Of a stretch of 64,000 nucleotides of DNA, positions 36,820 through 46,395 are shown in pieces. Origin of the DNA: Neoaquamicrobium sediminum (GTDB lineage Bacteria > Pseudomonadota > Alphaproteobacteria > Rhizobiales > Rhizobiaceae); the NCBI RefSeq assembly GCF_013240295.1, contig NZ_JABETK010000002.1, forward strand, positions 1,240,001 to 1,304,000. The letters are read 5' to 3'. A program made the position numbers and the translations under genes. Below the pieces are notes generated by a model. It saw only the letters and a list, made by a program, of their open reading frames with translations, was not told the origin of the DNA and ran no database searches. The stretch's first letter is position 1, and each line of letters starts with the position of its first letter.

Positions 36820-39800
36820 TCACTCCGCCGCGGCCAGCAGGCTGGCGTTGCCGCCGGCTGCCGTGGTGTCTACGCACACAGCGCGTTCGTGCACATAGGC
36901 CGTCGGGTTGATCACCGCCGCGACGAGCCGGACGATGGCGCCCTTGCGCGCCGCCAGCGCCTTGCGGATGGCACGCAGCGTGTCCGCATCCGCGGAACTC
37001 GCCACCACTTCCACCCCCAGCCTGGTCAGATCGGCCGGATCGACGATGCCATCGATCGCTTCTACGGGCATGCCCTTGCCGGTTAGCGATGAAAGTGCCG
37101 CGCGGGCGCCCGGCGTCACCGCAACGACGGCGTTGCCCGCCGAAAGTGCCTGGATCGCCTGAGCGAATGCTGTTTCGGGGTCCGGCCCCAGGCACAGCGT
37201 TCGGCCGCGCGGCACCAGTAGTAGGGTGTTCGCTTCACCGGTCGGTCCCGGCAGGTCAACCGGGCCATAATCGAGCGCCGCAGCAGCGGCGATTGCCTCA
37301 GCGCCCTTGCCGCGCAGGTGCTTCCTGAGCACGCCGATCCGATCGAGCCGTGTCGACCAGCCGCTGCGAACGGCGTCCGGCATGTGCTCCGCCAGCATGC
37401 GCGCGGGCACGACGTCGCCATCGGCCGGCGCCAGCGCCGTCACCTCGCCCTTACGGAACCGCCGCAGGTAGGACGGGCCGCCGGCCTTAGGCCCCGTGCC
37501 CGACAGCCCCTCGCCACCGAAAGGCTGCGAGCCGACCACCGCGCCGATCTGGTTGCGGTTGACGTAGATGTTGCCGGCATGAATGCCGTCGACGATATGC
37601 TGAACCCGCGCCTCGATGCGCGTGTGCAGCCCGAAGGTCAGTCCGTAACCTTTTGCGTTGATGTCGGAAATGATCTTGTCGATGTCGTCGGCCTCGAAAC
37701 TGGCGACATGCAGGATCGGCCCGAACATCTCACGTTCCATCTCGCCGATACCCTCGACGCGGAAGATGTGTGGCGCCACAAAGCGGCCTTCCGACGGCGT
37801 ATCGAGCCGGGCGACGAGACGCCCCTTCTTCTCCATGTCGGCGCAATAGCCGGTCAGGTTGTCCCTTGCCTCGTCATCAATGACCGGGCCGACGTCGGTC
37901 GAGATCAGGGCCGGGTCGCCCAGGCGCAGCGCCTGCATCGCACCGGTCAGCATCTCAAGCACCTTCGCCTCGACGTCCTTCTGCACATAGAGCACGCGCA
38001 ATGCCGAACAGCGCTGGCCGGCGCTCTGGAAGGCCGAGGCGACGATGTCGCGCACCGCCTGCTCGGGCAGCGCGGTGGAATCGACGATCATCGCGTTGAG
38101 ACCACCCGTCTCGGCGATCAGCATCGCGTCGGGGTCCGCCGTTTCGGCGATCTGCCGCTCGATCAGCCGCGCCACGTCGGTGGAGCCGGTAAAGCAGACG
38201 CCGGCGATGCGCGGATCCGCAGTCAGCGGGCCGCCGACGGAAGGACCGTCGCCCGGCAGCAGTTGAAGCACGTCCTTCGGGATGCCCGCCTCGTGAAGAA
38301 GCTCCACCGCCCGCGCGGCAATCAACGGCGTCTGTTCGGCCGGTTTTGCGACGACGGTGTTGCCGGTGACGAGTGCTGCCGCGATCTGTCCGGTGAAGAT
38401 GGCCAGCGGAAAATTCCAGGGCGAGATGCAGGCGATGACGCCGCGCGCGGTGGTGTGGCGCTCGACCTCTGCCGCCTGGCCGGCATAGTAGCGCAGGAAA
38501 TCGGCGGCCTCCCGCACTTCGGCCACGCCGTCGGCGAGCACCTTGCCTGCCTCGCGGGCGCAGAGCGCGAAGAACTCGACCGCATGCTCCTCGTAGAGAT
38601 CGGCAGCACGCAGCAACGCAGCCGCCCTGGTGGCAACCGGCGTTTTCTCCCATCCGGGCTGCGCCTTTACGGCGGCATGGACGGCCTTGCCGACCGCGGC
38701 GGTGCTCGCTTCGGAAACCTCACCGACGATCTCCATCGGTCGAGCCGGGTTGACCACTGCCCTCGTCTTGCTGTCGGCACCCGCACGCCACTGGTGCGGC
38801 GCATCGAACCTGGCGCGCTCCTCCGTGACCTCTGCGAGCGTCACCGGATCGGTTATGTCCCATCCCTTCGAGTTGCGTCGCTGCGCCCCGAAGATGTCCA
38901 CCGGGCGCGGGATCGCCGGGTTGGCGGCTGGACCTTGCGAGGCCACAACATCGAACGGGTCTCTGGCGATTTCTTCCGCCGCCACCTGTTTGTCGACGAT
39001 CTGGTGCACGAAGGATGAGTTGGCGCCGTTCTCCAGCAAACGGCGCACGAGATAGGCAAGCAGGTCGGAATGCGCGCCCACCGGCGCGTAAATCCGGCAG
39101 CGCGTGCCTTCGGCCTTGCGCACGGCCTCGTGCAGGGCCTCGCCCATACCGTGCAGCCGCTGGAACTCGAACGCCTGCTTGTCGTCGGCCATCTGCAGGA
39201 TCGCGGCAACCGTATGGGCGTTGTGCGTGGCAAACTGCGGATAGATGCGGTCGGTCATGCCGAGCAGCTTCCGGGCGCAGGCAATGTAGGAGACGTCGGT
39301 GTTGGGCTTGCGCGTGAACACCGGATAGCCGGCCAGCCCCAGCACCTGCGCGCGCTTGATCTCGGTGTCCCAGTAGGCACCCTTGACGAGCCGCACCATG
39401 ATCCTGCGGTCGAGCCGCTTCGCGAGCGCATGGAGCCAGTCGATGACGAAGTATGCGCGTGGCCCGTAGGCTTGGACCACGACGCCGAACCCGTCCCAGC
39501 CGGCAAGCTCCGGCTCGGAAAGCACCTTCTCGATGACATCGAGCGACAGGTCGAGCCGGTCGGCCTCCTCGGCGTCGATATTGAGCCCCATGCGGGCATG
39601 GCGCGCGGCCAGCGCAAGCGAAAACAGGCGCTTGGCCATCACCGGCAGCATGGTTTCCTTCTGGCCGGTCTCGTAGCGCGGATGAAGCGCCGAGAGCTTG
39701 ACCGAAATGCCGTGGTTCTTCGCGATATCGGCGTCGGTCGCACCCGCATTCAGAGCCGAGATCGCCGCCGCATAAGCACGGTGGTAGCGCAAAGCGTCGG

Positions 39801-40422
39801 CCTCGGTGCGCGCGGCCTCGCCCAGCATATCGAACGAATAGGTGTAGCCCTTGCGGGTATAGTCGCGCCCGCGCTTGACCGCTTCGTCAATGGTCCGGCC
39901 CAGCACAAACTGCTCGCCCATTTCGCGCATGGCCGCAGAAACCGCCTTACGGATCACCGGCTCGCCCAGGCGCCGCACCATCGAGCGCAGCGTGCCCTCG
40001 ATGCCGCCCTCGCCGTCTTCCAGCACGCGGCCGGTGAGCATCAGAGCCCATGTCGAGGCGTTCACGAAGATCGAACTCGACCCGCCCGAATGCGCCGACC
40101 AGTCGTGCGGCGCGATCTTGTCGCGGATCAGATCGTCCATCGTCTCCGCGTCCGGCACGCGCAGCAAAGCCTCGGCCAGGCACATCAGCGCCACGCCTTC
40201 CTTGGTGGAGAGGCCGTACTCGGACAGGAACACTTCCATCAGTTCCGGACTGGAAGCGCCGCGCACCGCCCGAACGAGATCGGCCGCGCGCGCGGAGATC
40301 GCGGCACGCGCTTCGGGATCGAGATCGGCAAGGGCGACGAGACGGGCCAGCGCCTCGTCCTCGGCTGGAAGCATGTGGGCACGAATTGCTGCGCGAAGTT
40401 TCTGAAGCTGATGCGATGACAT
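36820..40422 (-). CDS. putA: Bifunctional proline dehydrogenase / delta-1-pyrroline-5-carboxylate dehydrogenase PutA
   Basis: A 1200-residue enzyme oxidising proline to glutamate in two steps. There is no ribbon-helix-helix domain at the N-terminus, so it is not self-regulating. The proline dehydrogenase barrel spans about 130-480, with KLSALHPRYE, LVKGAYWDTEIKRAQ and FATHNAHTVAAIL. The P5C dehydrogenase spans about 530-1000, with ISPWNFPLAIFTGQ, FTGSTDVARLI, catalytic Glu in AETGGLNAM and catalytic Cys in SAGQRCSALRVLYV. A further C-terminal domain (about 1020-1200) is of the trifunctional-like type B layout. The start is ATG 40422, from homology at MSSHQLQKLRAAIRAH. It is divergent from the Lrp-type regulator. 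Confidence 0.94.
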   Translation of the reverse strand: MSSHQLQKLRAAIRAHMLPAEDEALARLVALADLDPEARAAISARAADLVRAVRGASSPELMEVFLSEYGLSTKEGVALMCLAEALLRVPDAETMDDLIRDKIAPHDWSAHSGGSSSIFVNASTWALMLTGRVLEDGEGGIEGTLRSMVRRLGEPVIRKAVSAAMREMGEQFVLGRTIDEAVKRGRDYTRKGYTYSFDMLGEAARTEADALRYHRAYAAAISALNAGATDADIAKNHGISVKLSALHPRYETGQKETMLPVMAKRLFSLALAARHARMGLNIDAEEADRLDLSLDVIEKVLSEPELAGWDGFGVVVQAYGPRAYFVIDWLHALAKRLDRRIMVRLVKGAYWDTEIKRAQVLGLAGYPVFTRKPNTDVSYIACARKLLGMTDRIYPQFATHNAHTVAAILQMADDKQAFEFQRLHGMGEALHEAVRKAEGTRCRIYAPVGAHSDLLAYLVRRLLENGANSSFVHQIVDKQVAAEEIARDPFDVVASQGPAANPAIPRPVDIFGAQRRNSKGWDITDPVTLAEVTEERARFDAPHQWRAGADSKTRAVVNPARPMEIVGEVSEASTAAVGKAVHAAVKAQPGWEKTPVATRAAALLRAADLYEEHAVEFFALCAREAGKVLADGVAEVREAADFLRYYAGQAAEVERHTTARGVIACISPWNFPLAIFTGQIAAALVTGNTVVAKPAEQTPLIAARAVELLHEAGIPKDVLQLLPGDGPSVGGPLTADPRIAGVCFTGSTDVARLIERQIAETADPDAMLIAETGGLNAMIVDSTALPEQAVRDIVASAFQSAGQRCSALRVLYVQKDVEAKVLEMLTGAMQALRLGDPALISTDVGPVIDDEARDNLTGYCADMEKKGRLVARLDTPSEGRFVAPHIFRVEGIGEMEREMFGPILHVASFEADDIDKIISDINAKGYGLTFGLHTRIEARVQHIVDGIHAGNIYVNRNQIGAVVGSQPFGGEGLSGTGPKAGGPSYLRRFRKGEVTALAPADGDVVPARMLAEHMPDAVRSGWSTRLDRIGVLRKHLRGKGAEAIAAAAALDYGPVDLPGPTGEANTLLLVPRGRTLCLGPDPETAFAQAIQALSAGNAVVAVTPGARAALSSLTGKGMPVEAIDGIVDPADLTRLGVEVVASSADADTLRAIRKALAARKGAIVRLVAAVINPTAYVHERAVCVDTTAAGGNASLLAAAE

Positions 40423-40528
40423 TGCGGACCGCCGAAGACGATGTTGAGCGAATGGCGCGACCATAGCATGCCCTGTTCGAGCCGCCTTTACCAAACCTGT
40501 CGACTTCATGGTCGAAACGATCTAATGG

Positions 40529-40541
40529 AGATTAGCAATCT
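40529..40541. promoter_or_regulatory. Palindrome in the putA/putR spacer, candidate Lrp-type operator
   Basis: AGATT-AGC-AATCT is a perfect inverted repeat in the 142-base spacer, 24 bases before the GTG of the regulator. Related imperfect sequence surrounds it (TCTAATGGAGATTAG). Lrp-type PutR proteins activate putA from such AT-rich dyads. The assignment is by position and symmetry only. Confidence 0.4.
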
Positions 40542-40564
40542 GGGCTGATTGGACTGCAAGAACG

Positions 40565-41017
40565 GTGACCGAAGATCATTTGGACCGCATTGATCGCAAC
40601 ATCCTGGCGGCTCTGTTGCGCGATGCCCGGCTTTCCATGGCGGAACTCGGCCGCAAGGTCGGTCTTTCGAAGACGCCGGTGATGGCGAGAGTGCGGCGGC
40701 TGGAGCGCGACGGGTTCATTCGTGGCTATTCCGCCATCGTCGATCGCGAGCGCATGGGCCAGGGCCACATCGCCTTCGTCCAGGTCAAGCTTTCCGATAC
40801 CCGGTCTGCCGCGCTCGATGCGTTCAACAAGGCGGCCCTCTCGGTGCCGGAGATCGAGCAATGCCACATGATCGCGTCGAGCTTCGACTATCTGCTCAAG
40901 GTGCGCACGAAGGATATCGCGGCCTACCGGCGCGTGTTGGGCGAGCGCATCTCGGCCCTGCCACACGTCGCACAGACATCCACCTATGTGGCGATGGAAA
41001 CGGTCAAGGACCGCTAG
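40565..41017 (+). CDS. putR: Lrp/AsnC family regulator, PutR (proline utilisation)
   Basis: A 150-residue one-domain-plus-sensor regulator. The N-terminal HTH is LDRIDRNILAALLRDARLSMAEL, then GRKVGLSKTPVMARVRRLE. The C-terminal RAM sensor domain begins GYSAIVDRERMGQGHIAFVQV and ends VPEIEQCHMIASSFDYLLKVRTKDI. The divergent position next to putA and the typical motif CHMIASSFDYLLKV make it the proline-responsive activator PutR. Start GTG 40565. Its last codon overlaps the stop of a predicted small membrane protein on the other strand. Confidence 0.88.
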   Translation: MTEDHLDRIDRNILAALLRDARLSMAELGRKVGLSKTPVMARVRRLERDGFIRGYSAIVDRERMGQGHIAFVQVKLSDTRSAALDAFNKAALSVPEIEQCHMIASSFDYLLKVRTKDIAAYRRVLGERISALPHVAQTSTYVAMETVKDR

Positions 41018-41142
41018 AGCCCCAGCCTGTCGACCACCCGGCTTATCTCGCCGACCACGGTTCTGGTGACGATCCAGTCGCCGTAGATCGATTCCCACAG
41101 GATGAACAGCGTCACTGTCATGATCACGATCACGTATCGCAT
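41014..41142 (-). CDS. Predicted 42-residue single-span membrane microprotein
   Basis: Starts at ATG 41142 behind a strong GGGGGAT and ends at TAG 41016-41014, overlapping the putR stop on the opposite strand. The peptide reads MRYVIVIMTVTLFILWESIY at the start, one hydrophobic helix, followed by a polar, partly basic tail (DWIVTRTVVGEISRVVDRLG). It is 26 bases downstream of the cytochrome c peroxidase gene on the same strand and may belong to that operon. No known function. Small single-span proteins of this sort often attach to membrane complexes, which is only an inference. Confidence 0.5.
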   Translation of the reverse strand: MRYVIVIMTVTLFILWESIYGDWIVTRTVVGEISRVVDRLGL

Positions 41143-41168
41143 GACATATCCCCCAGAATTCCGGGAGC

Positions 41169-42398
41169 TTAACGCGTCGCACCTCCAACTGACAACGGGC
41201 CATCAAGTGTCTTCAGGAAGGCGATAAGTGCCGACCTGCCGCGATCGGTGAAGATCACGCCGCGCAGCTCGCTGTGGCCGGCCGGAGCCTCCAGCGCTCG
41301 CGAATAGTGGTCGATGACGTCTTCGAGCGTGGCGATCTGGCCCGAATGCATGTAGGGCGGCCGCGAGGCCGCGCCGCGCAACGACGGCGTCTTGTAGGCC
41401 CGCTCGAACTCATGGCTGTCGCGCACCATGAAGCGCAGCTCGTCGCAGCCCTCGCCTGCCGCATCGCTGTAAGGGCCGAGGCAGTTGAACGGGTCGGCAA
41501 GCACCTTGTCCACCGCCTGCGCCCTGCCCCGGTCCTCCGGCAGGCCGGGCACCGCCGGAACGCCGGTGTTGTGAAAGAAATCGTCCGTGAAGCGCGGACC
41601 GTTGTGGCAATCCACGCAGTTTGCCTTGCCGATGAAGAGCTTCAGGCCTTCGATCTCCAGGGAATTGAACGCCGCGTCGCCCTCGGGCTTGCGTCCCGCA
41701 AGGATCGCCTCGGCGAAGCGGTCGAAACGCGTTTCCTCGTGAGTAATAGTGCGCTGGAAGGCAGCAATGGACTTGCCGATATTGGCGAACACGGCGCCGA
41801 CCTGACTGCGCTGTTCATCTTCCATCTTCGCCCATGCCGTCTGCTGTGTCTCCGTGCCGAGCGGCGAGGCCTCTGGAGGCAGTGCCGACAGATCGGGCAG
41901 CGGACCGAACAGGCCCTCGTAGTCCTGCCGGTACTGTGCCGCGACCAGATGGGCAAAGGCAGTGCGGTTGCCGGCGTGCTCACGCGCATCTTCGAGCGGG
42001 CCGAGCGCCTGCGCCCAAGGGCTGTCCTTGCGCCCGTCCCAGAAGAACCATTGCCCGTGCGACACGTCGGCGAGCGGCATGGTGCGTCGGTCGGTGACGC
42101 CCACGCCCTGCGCCAATGCCAAGTCGTCCTGGAACTGCCGGTCCGGCAGATGACAGGTGGCGCACGAAACCGTGCCGTCGCCCGAAAGCCGTGTGTCGAA
42201 GAAAAGTGCTTCGCCCAAAGCCGCGGCAGCCGGGTCATCTGCGACCGCGTTGCTCGGGTCCGGCGGCAGGGGGCCAAGCTGTGACAGGCGCAACTGGCCG
42301 ATCAGGCGTTTTTCCTCCTCCGAGAACTGCTCGGCAGAGCAGCCGGCCAGCAAAGCCGCCGATAGCAGGATAAGGAATATGGCGCGCGGCATCATCAT
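41169..42398 (-). CDS. Dihaem cytochrome c peroxidase / MauG family lipoprotein
   Basis: A periplasmic protein of about 409 residues with two c-type haem motifs, CATCH (about 77-81 from the start) and CVDCH (about 250). A lipobox, LSAALLAGCSA, shows it is a lipoprotein anchored to a membrane. The distal Met and substrate regions fit the bacterial dihaem peroxidase/MauG group (LGEALFFDTRLSGDGTVSCA, GQWFFWDGRKDSPWAQ, ARAYKTPSLRG-like YKTPSLRGAASRPPYMHSG). It either detoxifies H2O2 or performs an oxidative modification. The start is one of three consecutive ATGs (42398-42390). A FixH-like gene lies 5 bases upstream. Confidence 0.87.
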   Translation of the reverse strand: MMMPRAIFLILLSAALLAGCSAEQFSEEEKRLIGQLRLSQLGPLPPDPSNAVADDPAAAALGEALFFDTRLSGDGTVSCATCHLPDRQFQDDLALAQGVGVTDRRTMPLADVSHGQWFFWDGRKDSPWAQALGPLEDAREHAGNRTAFAHLVAAQYRQDYEGLFGPLPDLSALPPEASPLGTETQQTAWAKMEDEQRSQVGAVFANIGKSIAAFQRTITHEETRFDRFAEAILAGRKPEGDAAFNSLEIEGLKLFIGKANCVDCHNGPRFTDDFFHNTGVPAVPGLPEDRGRAQAVDKVLADPFNCLGPYSDAAGEGCDELRFMVRDSHEFERAYKTPSLRGAASRPPYMHSGQIATLEDVIDHYSRALEAPAGHSELRGVIFTDRGRSALIAFLKTLDGPLSVGGATR

Positions 42399-42403
42399 CA
42401 AGC

Positions 42404-42834
42404 TTACAGAACGATGTTGAACTCGGCTTCGTCGCTGCCTGCAGGAGCGGAAATGGCGAACTTCAGCACCCACCAGCCACCCATGTTAAAGCGCACGCCC
42501 TCAATGCGGTAGCGCCCCTCACCGATATGACCGGTCGATTGGGGGCGGTCGGCAGTCCGTGGCCGTGCTGCGGCATGCCACCATCGACGGTGATTTCGGC
42601 ATCGGAGACGGGTTCGCCGTCCGGCGTTTTCACGGTGACGATCCAGCCATGCAGCGATCCCTGCTGGACGGGCTCCGCCTCTGGTTCGATCGCGACGGCG
42701 TAGAGCCCGGCGGCGGACGTTTTCTCGCGCGCCACATCGAGATCGGCCGGCGGCGGCGACAGCATGCGCAGCGCATAAAATCCGGCCACGACCAGAACCG
42801 CCAGCGCGATTGCGGCAATTGTCCACTTCCTCAT
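42404..42834 (-). CDS. FixH/YtkA-like membrane-anchored protein (one frameshift)
   Basis: About 143 residues after repair. One N-terminal transmembrane helix (IAAIALAVLVVAGFYALRML) is followed by a periplasmic Ig-like domain with LHGWIVTVKTPDGEPVSDAEI, GGMPQHGHGLPTAP and MGGWWVLKFAISAP. This is the YtkA/FixH layout, in which such domains often relate to copper or metal and cytochrome assembly. The frame breaks at the G5 run 42541-42545; one more base gives APQSTGHIGEGRYRIEGVRF and the stop at 42406. The start is ATG 42834 behind GGGAGA. It is coupled to the dihaem peroxidase and probably helps its maturation or delivery, by inference. Confidence 0.75.
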
Positions 42835-42968
42835 TGCGGGTCTCCCGATTTCGATTTTCCAGAGCTAGGGCTTCCCGTTGCTGGAAGGTCAAGCACAAAT
42901 CTGTCTTGCATTGCGCACCTGCGAGCGCACCGCTAGACAGTGGCCGCCAACCACAGGAGAAGCCGCGG

Positions 42969-43886
42969 ATGAACGGAATCGCGTCGATCGGAGAATGCAT
43001 GCTGGAGCTGACCGGCAGCGGAGCCGACTGGCGGATGGGACACTCCGGAGACACATTCAATGTCATCTGGACGATGCGCGCGCTTTTGCCCGCCGATCGA
43101 TCGACGGATTACGTCAGTGCCTTCGGCGACGACGCGTTTTCGGCCCAGCAATTGGCGTTCTTTGCCGAAAACGGCATCGGCACCGCCTCCAGCCCGCGTA
43201 TTCCCGGCGCACGGCCCGGCCTCTATGCCATCAGCCTCGACGGCGCTGAACGATCCTTCACCTACTGGCGTGCCGATGCCGCCGCGCGGCGCCTTGCAGA
43301 CGATGCCGCCGCTCTGTCGAAAAGCCTTGAAAATCGATCACTTGTCTACTTTTCCGGAATCACCGTGGCAATTCTGGAAGACGCGCCGCGCGCAACCCTC
43401 CTGCAGGCGATCAAGGCCGCGCGCGGGGCCGGCAGCCTGATTGCGTTCGATCCCAATTACCGACCTCGCCTGTGGCAGTCCGCCGAAGCGGCACGCGCGG
43501 CGATAGACGGGGCGCTTTCGGTCGCTGACATTGTTCTGCCGACCTTTCCGGACGAGCAGGCGCTCTACCGCGATACCGCCCTCGCAGCGACCGCCGAGCG
43601 GATCGCAAACGCGGGGCCGAAGGAAGTCGTGGTCAAGGATGGAGCGGAGCCTGCGCTGGTTGTGACCGGCACCGACAGCTCGACCGTCGCCGCCACCCAC
43701 GTCGCGAACCCGGTCGACACCACCGGGGCGGGCGATTCTTTCAATGGCGGCTATCTCGCCGCCCGCTTGCTCGGTCACAACCCCGTCGAGGCAGCTAGGC
43801 GGGCTCATCGGGTTGCCGCGGCGGTCGTTCAGGTTCGGGGCGCCCTGGCGCCCGTCGAAGTCCTGCGCGAGGCGTTCGCAGGCTGA
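42969..43886 (+). CDS. kdgK: PfkB family sugar kinase, 2-keto-3-deoxygluconate kinase-like
   Basis: A 305-residue ribokinase-fold enzyme phosphorylating 2-keto-3-deoxygluconate (or a related sugar acid) for the Entner-Doudoroff route. It opens ASIGECMLELTG and has GHSGDTFNVIWTM (substrate site) and LIAFDPNYRPRLWQS. The catalytic/anion-hole signature is DTTGAGDSFNGG near residue 255. The start is ATG 42969, supported by AGGAGA at 42955-42960. It is convergent with galM, and neighbours galM and SSADH are also sugar/acid catabolic. KdgK is the best family match; other PfkB kinases cannot be fully excluded. Confidence 0.83.
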   Translation: MNGIASIGECMLELTGSGADWRMGHSGDTFNVIWTMRALLPADRSTDYVSAFGDDAFSAQQLAFFAENGIGTASSPRIPGARPGLYAISLDGAERSFTYWRADAAARRLADDAAALSKSLENRSLVYFSGITVAILEDAPRATLLQAIKAARGAGSLIAFDPNYRPRLWQSAEAARAAIDGALSVADIVLPTFPDEQALYRDTALAATAERIANAGPKEVVVKDGAEPALVVTGTDSSTVAATHVANPVDTTGAGDSFNGGYLAARLLGHNPVEAARRAHRVAAAVVQVRGALAPVEVLREAFAG

Positions 43887-43887
43887 G

Positions 43888-44907
43888 TCAGGCCTCGCTC
43901 AGCAGGCTGAAGCGAAATTCGCTGCGCTGATGGTATTCTTCCCCAGGCCGCAACACCGACTGCGGGAAATACGGCCGGTTCGGTGCATCCGGCCACCCTT
44001 GCGGCTCGAGGCAGAAGCCCGCGAATGAGCGATAAAGGATGCCGTCGAGACCAGGAACCTGCCTGTCTGGGAAGTGGCCGCTGAAGAACTGCAGCCCCGC
44101 TTCCGTCGTCCAGACCTCCATTTCAACGCCCGAGCGTTCGCCCTGCGCCCACGCCACCTGCCGGAACGGTTGGGGTGCGGCCGAAAGGCAGAAATTGTGG
44201 TCGTAGGGCGTTTCCTGCCCTGTCGTCTGGCGGATCGTACGCGGAACCACGAAATCGAACGGCGTACCCTCGACGGGCAGGACAGCCCCCGTCGGCACGC
44301 ATTGCTCGTCGATCGGCAAATAGGCCTGAGCCGATATCGAGAGGCGATGGTCGTGGACCGGGCTGCTGCCGCCATCGTTCAGGTTGAAATAGGAATGGTG
44401 GGCGAGATTGCAGAGGGTCGGCCGGTCGCAGGTCGCCGTCAGCTCGACGGACAGGGTGCCCGGCGGCTTCAGCCGATACGTGCAAGCCACGTCGAGCGTG
44501 CCGGGAAAGCCCATTGCGCCGGCAGGATCGGCGATGGTCAGGGTTACGAAATCGCTGCCCTTGTCGGCCAACCGCCACACACGCCTGTCGAGCCCAGTTC
44601 CGCCGCCATGCAGGGTGTTTCCGTTGTCGTTGCGGTCAGTCTCGAAGCGTTCGCCGTCCAGTGCAAACTTGCCGCGCGCGATGCGGTTTGCCTGTCGGCC
44701 GACGATTGCCCCGAAATAGAGCGAGTGGTCGAGATAATCGTCCAGGCGCTCGAAACCCAGCACCAGCGGCGCGTCATGACCATCCAGACGCAAATCCTGG
44801 ACGATAGCGCCATAGGTTAGAATGCTGGCGCGAAGCCCTCCTCCGGCGATCCGGATGCGCTGGACCGGTTCGCCGTCCTTCGTCTCGCCAAAATTCTCGA
44901 TGTCCAT
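43888..44907 (-). CDS. galM: Aldose 1-epimerase (GalM family)
   Basis: A 339-residue cytoplasmic mutarotase interconverting alpha and beta anomers of sugars. Motifs are GAIVGRQANRIARGKF (about 70-85), NGNTLHGG, catalytic His in LAHHSYFNLND, PYDHNF, and catalytic Glu in CLEPQGWPDAPN near the C-terminus. The start is ATG 44907, where homology begins (MDIENFGETKDG). It is 32 bases downstream of the true end of the SSADH gene. In the raw sequence it appears fused to SSADH, but only because of a missing base near 45025. Confidence 0.9.
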   Translation of the reverse strand: MDIENFGETKDGEPVQRIRIAGGGLRASILTYGAIVQDLRLDGHDAPLVLGFERLDDYLDHSLYFGAIVGRQANRIARGKFALDGERFETDRNDNGNTLHGGGTGLDRRVWRLADKGSDFVTLTIADPAGAMGFPGTLDVACTYRLKPPGTLSVELTATCDRPTLCNLAHHSYFNLNDGGSSPVHDHRLSISAQAYLPIDEQCVPTGAVLPVEGTPFDFVVPRTIRQTTGQETPYDHNFCLSAAPQPFRQVAWAQGERSGVEMEVWTTEAGLQFFSGHFPDRQVPGLDGILYRSFAGFCLEPQGWPDAPNRPYFPQSVLRPGEEYHQRSEFRFSLLSEA

Positions 44908-44938
44908 CGACACCCCGCCAGCCTTTATTCTAAGGCCG

Positions 44939-46395
44939 CTAAAGGCCGAGCCCGCCGATGCATACATATTTGGTGTCGAGGTAGTCCTCGATGCCCTGGT
45001 GACCGCCTTCCCGCCCGAGGCCCGATTCTTGACGCCGCCGAACGGCGCTTCCGGCGTGGTGATGAGGCCCTCGTTGACGCCCACCATCCCGTATTTCAGC
45101 CCTTCCATCACGCGGAAGGCGCGCCCCAGGTCACCAGTGTAGAAGTAGCAGGCAAGGCCGAACTCCGTGTCGTTCGCCAGCGCCACCGCCTCTTCCTCGG
45201 TCTCGAAGCGGAAAACCGGAGCAACGGGGCCAAAAATCTCCTCCTTCATGAACTTCATGTCGGGTGTGGCGCCCGAGATGACCGTGGGTTGGAAGAAGGA
45301 GCCGCCAAGCTCATGCCGCTTGCCGCCGGTCACGACCTTGCCGCCCTTGGCCTGTGCGTCGGAGATAAATTCCTCGACCTTCTCGACCGCCTTGTCGTCG
45401 ATCAGCGGCCCCTGCTGGGTTCCATCCTCAAGGCCAGGCCCAACCTTCAGCTTCTTCGAAGCATCGGCAAATTTCTCCACGAACCGGTCGTAGATGCCGG
45501 ACTGAACGAAGAAGCGGTTGGTGCATACGCAGGTCTGGCCCGAATTGCGGTATTTGGCAACGATGGCACCCTCGACCGCACGGTCGATGTCGGCATCGTC
45601 GAAGATCAGGAAGGGCGCGTTGCCGCCAAGCTCCATCGAAACCTTTTTCACGGTCGATGCCGACTTCTCTATCAGGATCTTGCCGACCTCGGTCGACCCC
45701 GTGAAGGTGATCTTCTTGACGAGCGGGTTGGAGCAGATCTCGTCGCCGATTTCGCCAGCCGAGCCGGTCACGATATTGACGACGCCCTTGGGGATGCCGA
45801 CCTCCTCGCATAGAGCGCCCCAGGCAAGCCCGGAATATGGCGTCTGGGAAGCAGGCTTCACGACAGCCGTGCAACCGGCGGCAATCGCCGGCGCGATCTT
45901 CCGCGCCAGCATCGAGGACGGAAAGTTCCAGGGCGTGATCGCGGCAATGACGCCGACAGGCTCCTTGGTGACGATGACCCGGCGGTCGGCCCATGGGCTC
46001 GGCACGACGTCGCCATAGGTCCGCCGCGCTTCCTCGGCAAACCAGAGCACATAGGCAGCCGATGCGCCTACTTCGCCCTTGGCTTCGGCAAGCGACTTGC
46101 CCTGCTCCATCGTCAGCAGCTCGGCCAGTGCATCCTGGTTATCCATGATCGCGTCATGCAGCTTGCGCAGCATCTTGGAACGCTCAAGCGCCGATGTTTT
46201 TCGGAACGACTTGAAGGCAGCATCCGCGGCCTCGATGGCGCGGCGTGTCTCTGCTTTACCGGCCTTCGGCACGGTCCCGATCTTCAACCCCGTGGCGGGA
46301 TTGATCACGTCGATGACGGCACCGGAATCGGCCTGCACCCATTCGCCGTCGATAAGGTTGCCCTGGCGCATGAAATGGCTTGTCTTCTGCAGCAT
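44939..46395 (-). CDS. gabD: NAD(P)-dependent succinate-semialdehyde dehydrogenase (GabD-like), one frameshift
   Basis: About 485 residues after repair. It oxidises succinate semialdehyde (or a similar omega-oxo acid) to succinate. Motifs are [31 protein letters not shown], catalytic Glu in MELGGNAP and catalytic Cys in [12 protein letters not shown], and EAPFGGVK at the C-terminal substrate loop. The normal end ([16 protein letters not shown], then the TAG at 44941-44939) is in another frame. One base is missing at about 45023-45026, just after GGVKN. The start is ATG 46395 behind GGGAGAA. It is the first gene of a minus-strand pair with galM. GabD is the closest family; glutarate-semialdehyde enzymes look alike. 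Confidence 0.87.
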
